Below, piece by piece: positions 45,757 to 56,958 of a stretch of DNA of 64,000 nucleotides. The stretch is taken from NCBI GenBank assembly GCA_900073065.1, contig FJOG01000001.1, forward strand, positions 378,793 to 442,792. Direction: 5' to 3'. A model generated the notes under the pieces. The model saw only the letters and a program-made list of their open reading frames with translations, had not been told where the DNA came from and did not search any database. Positions within the stretch are counted from its first letter, which is position 1; each line of letters begins with the position of its first letter. The stretch comes from Phialocephala subalpina. Lineage: Eukaryota > Ascomycota > Leotiomycetes > Helotiales > Mollisiaceae. The position numbers and the translations under genes are program-made.

Positions 45757-47672
45757 CTAAGACACAGTTTTCTCATCAGCCGCGACAGGAGCAGCCTCTA
45801 CATTCCCCACCGCCTTCGACTCCGGCTCCTCATCGTGCAAGATACCCTTATGCAACACCCTCTCCACATCCGCAGCTCTAACCTCTGCATCAACCGTCCC
45901 AAACAACACATCCATATCCTCCAACGTCCTACCCTTCGTCTCCTTAATAAAGAAGAACACGAATGTGAAGTTCGCCGCACAGAAAATGCCGAACATGAGG
46001 AAGATGCGCCAGCCGATGTGGTTGATGGCGCTGGGTGTCATGTAGGTGATGGCGAAGTTGAAGAGCCATTGGGTGGCGGCTGCGAGACCGACGCCGTAGG
46101 AGCGGAGGCGGGTGGGGAAGATTTCGGAGACGTACACCCAGGGGATGGGACCCCAGGAGGCGGAGTAGCCGATTACGTAGAGATAGATCATGACTACCAT
46201 TGCGATTGATGCGGGTGACACGACTGGATTGGAGTTAGCTCTAGGCTTGTGAGTGGAGGACGATAGGTGGGGTACGCACCATTGACATTGGTTGGAGGAT
46301 GAGTGTGCAACACAGCTCCGAGAATAAACATCATACTCATCATCCACAACGCACCACCAAGCAACGAGTTTCTTCGTCCAATCTTATCGATGCCCACGAT
46401 CAAGAACAATCCAGTAGCGCAGACCTTGACCGTGCCGTAGACACCGGTAGCAAATAGGGAAGCATTCGTCTTGCTAACACCAATAGTCTGGAAGATTTGA
46501 GGAGCATAGTATCCAATACTGTTCGTGCCTGAGAATTGCTGGCAAAGGAAGATAGTAAATGCAATAGCGAAGCGGTTTCGGTTGCCGGGAACGAGACATT
46601 CTTTCCAGGTCACACCTTCAGTAAGTTGAAGTTCTTCTTCGACGGAGGCTCGGATATCAGCGATTTCTTTGAGGACCTCGGGGTTATCGGTCTCATCGCG
46701 GCGTATGTAGGCGAGTGATGCGGTGGCTTCTTCGTATCGGCCTTGCTTGACTAGCCAGCGAGGGGACTCCTTCAGGAACAGAAGGCCGATGAATAGTATG
46801 CCGCCAGGGACGAGTTGGATGCCAACCTAGAGGTATCACATTCAGCAGTGCTTGAGGAAGGTAGAGAGGCCGTCGCTCTCAATGGTTGAGAAAATTGGAA
46901 GTCCGAGCTGAAGGCACACTTACAGGAATACGCCACTGTGATGTCGATGGCTTTACATGCAACGACACACCGTAATTCAACCAGTACGCAAATGTGCTTC
47001 CAATGACCAAGAACTCCTGGAACAATCCGGTGATGCGGCCTCTGACTGAGGGCGGGCAATTTTCAGCGACGAAAACTGGGGTAATACTGCTCATGCCACC
47101 AATGCCCAAGCCTGCAACAAATCTGCCTCCATACATCTGGCTGATGTGATGAAGGGAGGTGACCTGGATGATAGCGCCGAGCATGAAAATGACTGTGAAA
47201 CCGAGCAGTGATCGCTTGCGTCCGAACTTGTCGTTCAGCACTGAAGCAAAGATGGCACCGAAGAAGCAACCTGCAGTGAGCAGAGAGACAACGTTCTGCG
47301 AGATGTGCGCATTCGTTTTGCTGGCGAAGCCAGTGCTTCCGGTTGGCAGATGGAAGTCCTTTTTAAAGCTGGCCAATGAGAGGACCGAGGACATCACACC
47401 AGTGTCATATCCTGTACATAGGAATCAGAATATGTTTATCGGAGAAGATGAACTTGAGATTCTCACCGAAGAGTAGCGAGCCCATATAGGCTACGCTGGT
47501 AAGGATATAGACCCTTCAAAGATCTCGAAGTCAGTATAGACTCCGAATATGACTCGTGAATCGATCCCACACGTCGTTTTATCGTATTTCGCAGCTCCAA
47601 CAGCGAGAATATTGCAGTCCTCTTTAGGGTATTTGAGACTCACCTGTAGTTTTTGAAGAAACCGATCGCCAT
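45757..47672 (-). CDS. MFS sugar-porter family transporter (quinate-permease-like)
   Basis: Twelve-helix MFS proton symporter of the sugar-porter family; overall style resembles fungal quinate or hexose permeases, so the substrate is undecided. Exons are 47672-47644, 47513-47467, 47411-46924, 46826-46280 and 46223-45757, totalling 525 aa. Family motifs: YDTGVMSSVL in helix 1, NDKFGRKRSLL after helix 2, GRFVAGLGIGGMSS, the central loop KESPRWLVKQGRYEEA, QQFSGTNSIGYYAP in helix 7, DKIGRRNSLL, and the C-terminal KETKGRTLEDMD. Two tiny first exons (29 and 47 nt) encode the cytosolic start and helix 1. The gene appears intact and directly neighbours the decaying block. Confidence 0.92.
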
Positions 47673-48881
47673 CTTGACGGCAAGGGGTGGTGGAAGTGCT
47701 CGATAGCAGGTGATACGATCCCAAGCAATGCAGCGGTAGAGGCGGAAAGCTTGGTACTTCAGCAGGCCAAGGGACTAGAGACGTGAAGATACAACGGCCA
47801 AGAAAGCTTGGGAAATCGTAAGGTCTTGTATGTGATCGTGGGGAGTGGAGATCCCCACACCCATGTGCGGACCTCTGGAGTTCTGGGGTAAGCTTTGTAC
47901 CCCAGCTGGTTTCCGAGCTTCTCGTTTGTGGAACATTTCAAAACGTCGTTGACTACCTTGTTGGAGGCGTTCTTGAATATCCAATGGTTATGGTCCGTGG
48001 CGCATGCACACGTGCAACTTGGGCGGGGTGACTTGATGTGGTTGGAACTTGAGAAATATTGAATCATCAAGATAGGACGAAAACGTGAACCGTGCCAGGG
48101 AGGTCTGCCGCAAACCGAACGATGGACAGTTTTTCCGCGACTCTGAGGTACGAGGGTGTGAGACGTGATTACAGCGATGCTGTGCCACTCGACAATCAGC
48201 TTTTGGATTCTCAACGATAGGTGGATTTGACAGCTTCGAATGCGTTTAGGCGTCTATGTGCGCCAAAAGTAGATAGAAACTGTGCCACTTGGGTCCTTGA
48301 CTCATTATTGAGGGTTGAGCGATTTGAGGACATTGATGAGTGCCTATGAAGAGGAAGTCTCAAAGAAAACCGAAGTGAGTTGATTGAGGCCTGGAGTTAG
48401 TCTGGGTGCCTCAGGTTGTAGCGTCTGACTTGGGTGTCCCACGTCGAATTGACAACTCACCTTTTCATACTCTCCAACTTCTACACCCACATCGCCAGGA
48501 CTCTGGACTAGACGCGCCCAATGGTTTGTCGCCACTACTGTTTTGTCGAAACATGCACGCACCGCTGATCAACCAAGTATCTTGACAATGCATTTGCACA
48601 GCTTTGCGAACAAATACAACAATGGGAAGACTCGAACGAGGACCAAAATGAGTTTGGCAATCCTGCTGCACCCGTCCACGAGTTGATAAGGTTCTGCAAT
48701 GTTGGACCCTGTCGGCGAGTCAATTCTAGATTGGAATGTCTAGTATCAAGTTCTGGCTTCTCAGAACGAAGATGTTTGTTCCAGATATCGACATTGTATC
48801 AAACACCAAGCCTGCCAATGTACGCCTTCCGATCAGAGAGCCCTGCTGAGATATGGTGCTAATTATTTCTACAGGCACCCC
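47673..48881. other. Intergenic, nothing recognised
   Basis: 1.2 kb with overlapping short frames on the minus strand but no motif or splice continuity. It contains the promoter of the MFS gene. Confidence 0.45.
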
Positions 48882-51111
48882 TCACGGCCCATACTGCTGT
48901 CCATTGCCCCAATTGTTCATCCTTGAAGCTGGCCTGTAGCTGGGAAGTTCCATATCGTCCTCTCCCAAACCGCCCATATGCTGCTCTGGTGGCTTTTCAT
49001 TTGCACCTGCAGGGTCCCATTGAATGGTCACTGGGTCGTGACTTCTCGAATACTTCGTTCCCTTGAACCACAACTCGAATTTCAGATCCGCAGGAGCTAC
49101 CATTACTTTTATCTGGAACTTGGCGAGATAATACCTTCTTCCCTGCCAACAATGCTTGTTCTTTACCTCAAATTCGTTTTCTTCGACCGCTCTCAGATCC
49201 GACTTTATCACACAAAGCTTCTTTGCACCAGCTTACACTCATCAGTCTTGTACACATACACTGGGGCCTAGGAAATACCTTGCCGAAGCCCTCTTGGCAA
49301 AGAGGCACGATCATTATGGGATATGATCACCGTCGACTCCCATATCCTGTTGTTGCTACCAACACCCGGCTTCAGTTTTCGCTCAAACCGCCTCTCCAGA
49401 GCCCAGTCGGTATCGATTACATCGCCCTGCAAGAATGTCAGCAACTTTCCCGATATCTAGGAGATTCAGTTGTGTGTACCTTCCGAATGAACCACTCGAT
49501 TTGATTTATGGCCCATCGTTTGCCCTTGATGTATTGGTCGAATTCGACTTCTTCTCCGACATGAACATTGGGATCATACGGCTCGCGACACAAAACCCCG
49601 TAGGATGCTCGCGCAATCCTTGTCTTCAATGCGGATGCTCCAGTCACCAGCTTCTGCCGCCTGTCCATGACCAACCCCTTGGCTACAGCTAGTCGTGGCT
49701 CTTGTGATTTGAACACATACAGGTTCGGTGCGCTCATATGCGGATTCGTCTTATACCTCTGTTCTACCTGGGAACGAACATACTCGGAGCCACCTAGACC
49801 ACCTGACAGCACCATATATTTCTGTTTGCTTAATCAGCCAACCAGTCAGACTCGGAAAAGAAGCTAGACAAACCACAACTTCGGCGCTTCTATTCTCTTG
49901 CATCCAGTTGAATTGCTTGTTTATTCGGGCGATGATTTGATTGATTTGTGGATCGAATAGGCCTTGAATCTCATTTCTTGTTACGTGTTAGCTTGGGCAA
50001 CACTAGTGACATGGAATGACGAACTTGGAAAACGCCATCCGCCCTCGAGCTATACCAAGTCCTGGGTGGTTGAAATCTCGGTTGATATCTATGGGCAGAT
50101 AGAAAGTCGCTTGATCGCCTGCGGCAGTGCCAAAGTTATGCTTTATTGACCGAAAGCTTTGGCTTCGCGACAGTGTGAAGGCAAGATTTTCTAGGAGATG
50201 GCCGACATCTGGATATTGGTCTATCTTTCTCTGCACAAGTGCTTGGAAGGCGCGATCAATGACTGTCGAACCTATGCCAACGCCCTGTACAGCTGCAACC
50301 TGCCTAAGCACGGGTACATCTGGATTTGCTTGTGCTATTTCGACCAACCCGAGATCCGTTGTTCCTCCGCCAGCGTCGCACACGAGGAATATATCTCCCT
50401 TCTGGAACCGGATTTGAGCTGTCTTGACCGTATACACTGCGACAGCCTCTGCTTCAGTGAGCTCTAGCTTCGCAGTATGCGTCTGCTCGCTGCCAAATCC
50501 TGCATCTCGAATGACTGCTTTGAATTCGTTCAAGATTGCTTGGCTTGTCCAAGTGGTGGGCATGCTGAATATGAACTCAACACGTTTGTTGGTCCAAGGC
50601 CCACTCATCATCTCGATGACCCGCTTCGTCTGGTTGTACACTTCGCGAAGATAATCTGTGGTCAGCTTTTTTGCCTCCTGCACAGAGCTTGGGGTATCTG
50701 TGAGCCCATGACGCTTCGCACGATCCACATTCGTTTGGTCGAGATAAATTTTGAACCATTCGAAGACTTGTCCCTGCTCCTCAAAATCATCTTGGGTGTC
50801 GCATAGGAAACCCCATTTTCCCACAGCCTGGTTTCGTGCGTATATGATTTTCGAGGGAACCTTCGTTTCGTGAGCATCTTGGCCAAGTCCAGGCCAGTCT
50901 TTGATGACAAAAGTTTCAGGAGTCAAGAGGTTTGTCCAAGCGACTCCTATGATACGATCAGTCATATGCTCTATCCCTGATCTCACGATGGAACGACTTA
51001 CCAGTGTATGTCATTCCAAAATCAATTCCTCAACATTTTGTTAGCAAAGGATGTCACGGAAGAAAAGTCAACATGATGCGTACCGACGACAAGATCTGGA
51101 GTTTGCTCCAT
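48882..51111 (-). CDS. Hsp70-like actin-fold ATPase (HSPA12-like), seven exons
   Basis: Fungal Hsp70-related protein with an HSPA12-type nucleotide-binding fold. Exons are 51111-51084, 51028-51002, 50946-50025, 49976-49874, 49821-49480, 49426-49279 and 49231-48882, totalling 639 aa. Phosphate-1 motif GIDFGMTYTGVAW is built from a 27-nt micro-exon joined to its neighbours. Phosphate-2 is VCDAGGGTTDLGL (about residues 207-219), and the adenosine motif is VLSGGLGGSEYV. The C-terminus (ADLKFELWFKGTKYS) resembles the beta-rich end of this fungal subfamily and lacks a normal Hsp70 substrate-binding domain and EEVD. Many ascomycetes hold numerous such genes of unknown role. The last intron's acceptor (TGTAAG) was chosen to keep frame into LCVIKSDL, which is family-like. 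Confidence 0.85.
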
Positions 51112-51523
51112 TTTGACAGCTAACGAGCAGGGTTCGTATGAGCTTCAAAGTTGGGGTGAAATGCAGCGTGGAATCTACCCAGTGATGGGACACCGAACCA
51201 TTTGAGAAGCGCAACACCCACCATGCGGCTGAGAGCCACTCGAATTCCGTGTTGGTCTCGCTGTGTTTGCTGAACCCCGGCTTGTTGCTTTTTGTGTTCT
51301 TGCCGCTAATGCATGGATGTCTCACAGAATGCGTGAGTTTCCCGCCTTTTCAATATTGAGGCTTAAGCCCGCCCCCGCGGAAATCAGCCCAGCTGAAATG
51401 GAGAGTTTCGGGGAGTTGCACCATGGAAGGTGTGATCTGCGTGAAGTTTATCACTCGATTCCCGCGATGCAATCCCTTTTCTTTCGACGAGGCAATCAGT
51501 ACGATTTTCTCCAAGTAACGATC
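51112..51523. other. Divergent promoter region
   Basis: 412 nt between the Hsp70-like and the membrane-protein starts. A frame is open through part of it, but the conserved-looking part of the downstream protein starts at 51524. Confidence 0.45.
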
Positions 51524-52618
51524 ATGGCGACTCCCCATCTTGCTTTCGTTCAAAGAAATCCTAACCCAACTCGAAATACCAATACTTCTACCGCCCCTGG
51601 TAGCTCATCCGAACTATCATCTGGCCCAGTTGCTGCAATTAGTATTGCGACGTTCATTTTCGGCATTGCTCTTGCACTACTCTGCTTCTGGTTCTGTATG
51701 AATCGCCGCAAGCATTCCGCGGGCGGTCGATCGCAGAGGTCTTTTGGCGCCAATGGACTTCGTGGCGACAAGGCAGAAGGCATACCGACCACATCTATGG
51801 CCGAGCAGTCTCTTCTCGACCCTATCGATGACAGCACATTGAAGGGCACGATGGCAAAGCTAGATAATTTCATCGATCAACATGTCTTGGGTCACTACCA
51901 CGAGGATCAGATACAAATCTCGACAACGCAACTTGCTCAAGCCATAACCGATTGCAACATCAAGACTTCCGCCTCCAGTATGCCTGCGGATGAGTTCGCG
52001 AGACTTCTCATCAATCCAGCAACGCGATTTCATGCTATTCGACGGTTCATCGCCTGGGTCATTCTATCAAATACGAATCTCGACGCTCAAGCAGCTGCTT
52101 GCCTCTTGCCTAGCTTCATAGTTGCTTTCTACAACTCATTCCCCCCCGTTGAGAGACAAGCTGGATGCGAAGAAGGTACACTGCTCCTCTCCCATTCCAC
52201 TCATTGCGCACCAATTCTAACTGATCCGTTAGCGTTCGAAACGGCCTTGACAAACTGGAAACACATCAGCGCGTTTCTGCTCGTAGAAAATCGCACTTTC
52301 CGCGAAGACCCCAAACTCCACGAGTCTCAGATCCGAGCAGCTATCGATCAGAATGTCAAATGGATTCATTACGTGTTGGCTCCCTTCTTGACAAACAGTT
52401 CAAAACATAGCGGGGAGTGGGAGAAGAACCTCCGCGCTATCATTCTTGCTGGGGCGGAGCTGGGGTTCACGCTATTTTCGCAGCAGAGCAATTGGGTGTT
52501 TGATTGGAAGGCACATAGCAAGTCTGAGGCTCCGGTCACTGTTGTTTTTCCGGCGCTTCTGGAAAAGGCGAAGGGCAGGACTCGGCTGAGGATTGTCTCT
52601 GAAGCTGTATTGGCCTAA
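51524..52618 (+). CDS. Single-pass membrane protein of unknown function
   Basis: Starts at MATPHLAFVQRN, with a short Ser/Thr-rich outer segment. One transmembrane helix follows (AISIATFIFGIALALLCFWF), then a basic stop-transfer stretch (MNRRKHSAGGRSQR) and a long soluble domain (for example LAQAITDCNIKTSASSM, RRFIAWVILSNTNLDAQ, LRAIILAGAELGFTLF). A 57-nt stretch at about 52176-52232 has donor GTACAC, branch TTCTAACTGAT and acceptor CGTTAG. It is a frame-neutral probable intron; removing it joins CEE to AFETALTNWKHISAFLL and leaves 345 aa. I do not know the function. Topology suggests a plasma- or endomembrane protein with a cytosolic domain. It is divergent from the Hsp70-like gene. Confidence 0.72.
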   Translation: MATPHLAFVQRNPNPTRNTNTSTAPGSSSELSSGPVAAISIATFIFGIALALLCFWFCMNRRKHSAGGRSQRSFGANGLRGDKAEGIPTTSMAEQSLLDPIDDSTLKGTMAKLDNFIDQHVLGHYHEDQIQISTTQLAQAITDCNIKTSASSMPADEFARLLINPATRFHAIRRFIAWVILSNTNLDAQAAACLLPSFIVAFYNSFPPVERQAGCEEGTLLLSHSTHCAPILTDPLAFETALTNWKHISAFLLVENRTFREDPKLHESQIRAAIDQNVKWIHYVLAPFLTNSSKHSGEWEKNLRAIILAGAELGFTLFSQQSNWVFDWKAHSKSEAPVTVVFPALLEKAKGRTRLRIVSEAVLA

Positions 52619-53572
52619 TTGGGAGTTGTGGATTTCTTGGGTCGTATTTGGGGCTGTGGGGGCTGGTTCTCATTCGTTTCCGCACACATGCATGCTTCTT
52701 TGGATGTACGGCGAACAGTTCGGTAATGGGGAGGTGGGCGGAGCCTCATTGCAAATGTAAATTTTTGCTTTTCACGTACGACATGATGACATTATGAGTG
52801 GCTTTCATTCGACATTTAGGTGCGGGGAAAGAGCGGGATGGGGCATGTTCTACCAGCGGTTCGGTCGAAGAAGAAACCTTTCTGAGACAGTTCAGAGCAC
52901 ACCATGGCGTTGTTACTACCTACAGGGCGAAATAGATGTTAATGCAGGGTTAAGGTCCGGTGGCCAAATAGGTGGTTTGACCAATCACCTACTCAGGAAC
53001 ACGCCTTTTTGACTGTAATGGGTTAAATCCTATGGCGTTATTTAACATTTATTACCCCTGTAGGGAGTACCCAAGCTCGCCAGGATATCCCACCTCCCTG
53101 AAGGATTGGCTCCAAGTCTCGATCATCACCCAAAATGGAATGAATTTCCTCAGCTAAATGCAGCCTGATTGATCAGAAGGCCCAGACTGGAGATCGAGAA
53201 CGCTCTGTCTGCTCGAATTTGGGGTCGAGAAAGCCTCATGAACGTGTGCTCGTTGCGTGCTTTCTCAATCGGGGTTGAAAATGTGATGTGGCTGCAGCAC
53301 GATAAATGAAATCCAGCCACCAGAACAAGAAGCCTCTTCTCCCGGTTGCCAATCGGATGCTGGGACTGAGCGTCAGACACACCTTTTGGGTTCTCAGCCT
53401 CACTTGCCGTGTCTTGGTATTACCCTGTTACCTGTGTGTCACGGGAGACAGCGTGGAGTCTCGCGGGGCAAACATCTCTTGCTTTTCACAACACCAGGCT
53501 GGGCGGAGATCTTCATCCTGGCTGATCATTACTAGACCCTCAAAATCTGAGCTCCATTCGATTTTATACAGA
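52619..53572. other. Intergenic, nothing recognised
   Basis: 954 nt of spacer and leader. A frame is open upstream of 53573 from 53306, but its residues look like translated leader. Confidence 0.45.
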
Positions 53573-55894
53573 ATGGAACCATTCAGCGCATTCTCAACTC
53601 TAGGATCATCACTCACCGCTACCGTCACAGCAGCAAACTTCATCTTCGCCCTTCACAACACACCTAACGACGTTCGAGCCTGTGCGCAACTCGTCACGCG
53701 CGTCTACGACGATCTTCAATTCCTTATTACTCTCCGCAATTCTCATCAGGAATACCTCGAGGCCTCACCTATTGAACGCCAACGTCTTGATGGCATCATT
53801 GCTGAAGCAGCAAAGAGTTTGCTAGCGATTGGGAGAAAGTTGGAGGACTGTAGGGCGGAAGCAAATGGAGGAAAGGTGCCATTGATGGGGAGGATGAAGT
53901 GGATTTTGGGAGATTCGGCAAGTTTTGTTTTGCATAGTAGGAATTTGGGAGTCCAGCAGGCGGCGATTAACAGTGAGATCAATTGGTTGAGGAATTTACG
54001 ACAAGCGAAAGGGAAAGAGAAGGAGGAAAGCAAAGTGGTTGAGGCGGTGTTTGAGAACTTGGAGTTGCTGAAGTTGAGTTCGAAGAAGTCGATGCTGTTC
54101 AGGGAGCCGGCGGATCCTAGACCTGCTCCGCCTCCATATCAAGAGAATCCTGCGCCAGTACCGAGTATGGATACAGGTCAGAACGACGTACAAAGACCGC
54201 CCGAGAAGTTTGGATGGATAGGCAATGACTATCTCGAACCTGAGAGAAGGACTTCTTATCCAAGCTTCAGAGCAGAGTCCCGACTGTCTCCTGTCCCCGG
54301 TCACCGTGCTTCTACGCCGAACATCATGTTGACCCACAACGACCGCCCAGGTACTCCAAACGAATCGCACAGTAGCACAAACCAGAGCAGTCAGCACTTC
54401 TCTCCAGAGTCTATGGATCAACTCAACACTTCGAGGAAAAACTCCCAAGTCGAACGAAAGAGGTCATCAAGCAATCTCGAATCCCATTCGCCACAACTAC
54501 CGTTGTCCCTTCAGCAACTGCCTTCACAGAGAGGTTTCTTTCAACCAGCCTCGACTTCTTTCACGCCGCCGCCCTTGCGTCAAGCCTATTCGGATACCGT
54601 TGGTCTCCAACAGTCACAAGTAGCTCAGCGCCGCGAGAGCTACACAGCTCATTACCCCGCATCTCGATCAAATTTCTCATCACCAGCGCCAACGATAACT
54701 CCGTATCCCAGCTTCGACACACCTGTTCCACCCTTTGCCCAGCTTCAACGTCCTGCCCCTCTACCCAGACCAATGTCAGCAGTCGCTCCATACCCGAGTT
54801 TAACGCCCAAGCCAGAATTTGCGCATCTTCAACGCAGTCCTCCTCCAGCCGTCCCGCCAAAAGACATGCGATCATTCCGCCAACAGCTTCCCGACACTTT
54901 CTCTCCCTTCAATAACAACGTGGTATCCGACCCGCCAAATCCTCGACCTTGTGAGGAGGTCGGTACTCGTGAATGGTGCCCAGCCCCTGAGATCTCCAAT
55001 CAACTGTCATACATGCCAACCCCCACTCCGACTCTAGATCCAAAACCTAGTACAACACCAGTGCCAACATTCTCGGAGGAGAAAATTGCGATATCGTATG
55101 TGCCGTTCAGTTACAAAGCTGGACCGGATCAAGGATATGCTCCTATCGGCAGTCCATCATCTCCTGCCGAATTATATCCCGAACCCCTAGCTTTGCCCAG
55201 AAGACCGACGAAGCCAACGAGGCATGAGATCGAAGATGGTGACAAGATGACCGTCTCATCACTAGATTCTACACCGACTCCGAGGTTCTCGTTGATGAGT
55301 GACTTCGACAAAGAAATTGTCGTGTCTTCCAACTACACTCCAGCGTCTATACTTTCATCAAGCACTCCAGCTGAGAAGGAGGTTATGACATATTCGAGTT
55401 ATTCTCCACCACGTAAGCCAACCATCGGTCAGGCTGAGAAAGAAAGCTTGCGGTACTCCAACTGCACTCCAACACCTTTACTTTCACCGATCACACAAGT
55501 TGAGAAGGAAGTTATGACATATTCAAGTTATTCTCATCCACCAACTATTCCTCCCATCAGCCAAGCTGAGAAGGAAAGCCTCCGATATTCTAACTACGCT
55601 CCAACGCCAATACCTCCATCCAGTCAAGCCGAGCAGGAAAGCGACAGATACTCATCCTACGCTCCAACACCAGTCATGTCACCCGTCAGTTTCGCAGGAA
55701 GGCAGAGCGTCGTCTCTCTCATGAGCTTCACCGAAACACAAGATACGGGTCAATACAATAGAAGTGTCAGCAGGCAGACCTTGAGGAGTGAAGAATTGCC
55801 TCGGCATGATGATCCTGAGGAGGCCTTTTTCAGGGATTTGAGGATGCAGGAGATTGAGAAGAGGAGTAGGATAGCCAGCATAAGAAAGGTTTGA
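53573..55894 (+). CDS. Proline-rich protein with STAND-type N-terminal region and C-terminal repeats
   Basis: Intronless, 773 aa. Residues 1-150 (MEPFSAFSTLGSSLTATVTA, VRACAQLVTRVYDDLQFLI) have the helical layout of the fungal STAND/NACHT N-terminal region, and no ATPase domain follows. A charged coil (LRQAKGKEKEESKVVEAVFE) leads into about 400 residues of disordered Pro/Ser-rich sequence with PPPY and PPVP-type motifs. Near residues 590-700 a unit of about 25-30 residues repeats (KEVMTYSSYSPP / KESLRYSNCTPTPLLSP and variants). It ends in a short basic helix (FFRDLRMQEIEKRSRIASIR). The start was chosen at the ATG giving MEPFSAFSTLG, because upstream residues do not resemble the family. Function is unknown; a scaffold role is conceivable. 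Confidence 0.75.
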   Translation: MEPFSAFSTLGSSLTATVTAANFIFALHNTPNDVRACAQLVTRVYDDLQFLITLRNSHQEYLEASPIERQRLDGIIAEAAKSLLAIGRKLEDCRAEANGGKVPLMGRMKWILGDSASFVLHSRNLGVQQAAINSEINWLRNLRQAKGKEKEESKVVEAVFENLELLKLSSKKSMLFREPADPRPAPPPYQENPAPVPSMDTGQNDVQRPPEKFGWIGNDYLEPERRTSYPSFRAESRLSPVPGHRASTPNIMLTHNDRPGTPNESHSSTNQSSQHFSPESMDQLNTSRKNSQVERKRSSSNLESHSPQLPLSLQQLPSQRGFFQPASTSFTPPPLRQAYSDTVGLQQSQVAQRRESYTAHYPASRSNFSSPAPTITPYPSFDTPVPPFAQLQRPAPLPRPMSAVAPYPSLTPKPEFAHLQRSPPPAVPPKDMRSFRQQLPDTFSPFNNNVVSDPPNPRPCEEVGTREWCPAPEISNQLSYMPTPTPTLDPKPSTTPVPTFSEEKIAISYVPFSYKAGPDQGYAPIGSPSSPAELYPEPLALPRRPTKPTRHEIEDGDKMTVSSLDSTPTPRFSLMSDFDKEIVVSSNYTPASILSSSTPAEKEVMTYSSYSPPRKPTIGQAEKESLRYSNCTPTPLLSPITQVEKEVMTYSSYSHPPTIPPISQAEKESLRYSNYAPTPIPPSSQAEQESDRYSSYAPTPVMSPVSFAGRQSVVSLMSFTETQDTGQYNRSVSRQTLRSEELPRHDDPEEAFFRDLRMQEIEKRSRIASIRKV

Positions 55895-56205
55895 CGTGCT
55901 TGCAATAAATGTATTGCTTTTAATTCAGAGGCCATGATACTACGAGGCCTTACAGTAGTTCACGAAAGCAATACTCATTTCCTGCCCTGCTGAAGCATTG
56001 TTCTTTGGTCTTTCTCCATCGTGGAAATCTCTTGTTGAAAGGCAAATTTCTGGTCTCTCGCATATTTTGTGCACTTTCTTTACGGTGGTGGTACAAAGCT
56101 GTGCATCTTCTTTGCGCCTTTCATCTCCATAGGCATTTAAGATATTCAATCCCACAGGCTGCATGGAAAACCCGGAGAGCATGCTCATACTACACCTGGA
56201 CCGAT
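55895..56205. other. Short intergenic stretch
   Basis: 311 nt after the proline-rich gene. Nothing recognised apart from the possible leader of the doubtful gene that follows. Confidence 0.4.
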
Positions 56206-56958
56206 ATGCCAAACACGCTTCACCGATGCGGCCGAATAAGGGCTGTTGTGGGAGAACTAAGAACAGAATCACAAGTTACCGTCCAACCAACACCTCCCCA
56301 ACAAGACGGTCTTGAGAATTTTCTGGGGTATCACGATGAATACGTAAGTGGCAATGAAAAGTTCTACCTCACAAGAAGTCACCAAATCACCATACAGAAA
56401 TCCCCTAGTCTCGGTATAGATGACAAAATCAACTCAATATACGAGGTGTTCAGCGATTGGCTATAGAATGTCGGATCGATCGAACAAGCCGCAGAAGTTG
56501 GTGAAGCTATTACTTTGAAGATAGTAAACATTGCTCCTAACAAGGGTGTCGAGTTGGGAGGTATCATAGAAAGCTTGGGAGACTTCTTGATCAAGGAAGC
56601 GGATAGAATAATTGATCGGAGAAAGCTTGAGATCCAGGATGAGGGATATAATGATAAGGGGGGCATTAAGGACGAATATCTGGAGAATAAGCAAGAGATG
56701 CGGGAGATGTTGACGACAGCTCATGAAGTTTTGGAATGGCATGTACATATCGATGATGAGACTGAGAAGGAAACGGCGCTGACTACCCTTAGACCAGCTT
56801 CAATGCAGACTCTCCTTACTGCCAAGACACATGAATTTCGCCCATTTCGTGGATGCCCTAAAAGACGTCCAATCTTTTGGCAAGAAAACTTAAAAGGCAA
56901 TGTTCCACCACCTCTTGTACCACGGCCATGTCGCCTGAATTGCCCTCTCCTCTGCTAG
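56206..56958 (+). CDS. Doubtful small gene with one intron
   Basis: An open frame (PQQDGLENFLGYHDEY) meets a good donor GTAAGT at 56345. A TATAG acceptor at 56466 rejoins the same frame as NVGSIEQAAEVGEAITLKIV, GGIIESLGDFLIKEADRIID and a charged helical stretch. Without splicing, the TAG at 56464-56466 would stop the frame, so the intron is the better reading. The C-terminus overlaps the 3' end of the convergent amino-acid permease, which is doubtful; the end and the start (an ATG at about 56206) are guesses. No family recognised. Confidence 0.35.

Noticed and set aside
38938..47672. P450, ABC and MFS genes as a secondary-metabolite cluster
   Set aside because: No PKS, NRPS, terpene cyclase or prenyltransferase is present within the window, and two of the genes are damaged.
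56464..56466. TAG as a nonsense mutation in the small gene at 56.2-56.9 kb
   Set aside because: A GTAAGT donor at 56345 with this TATAG as acceptor forms a phase-preserving intron, a simpler reading.
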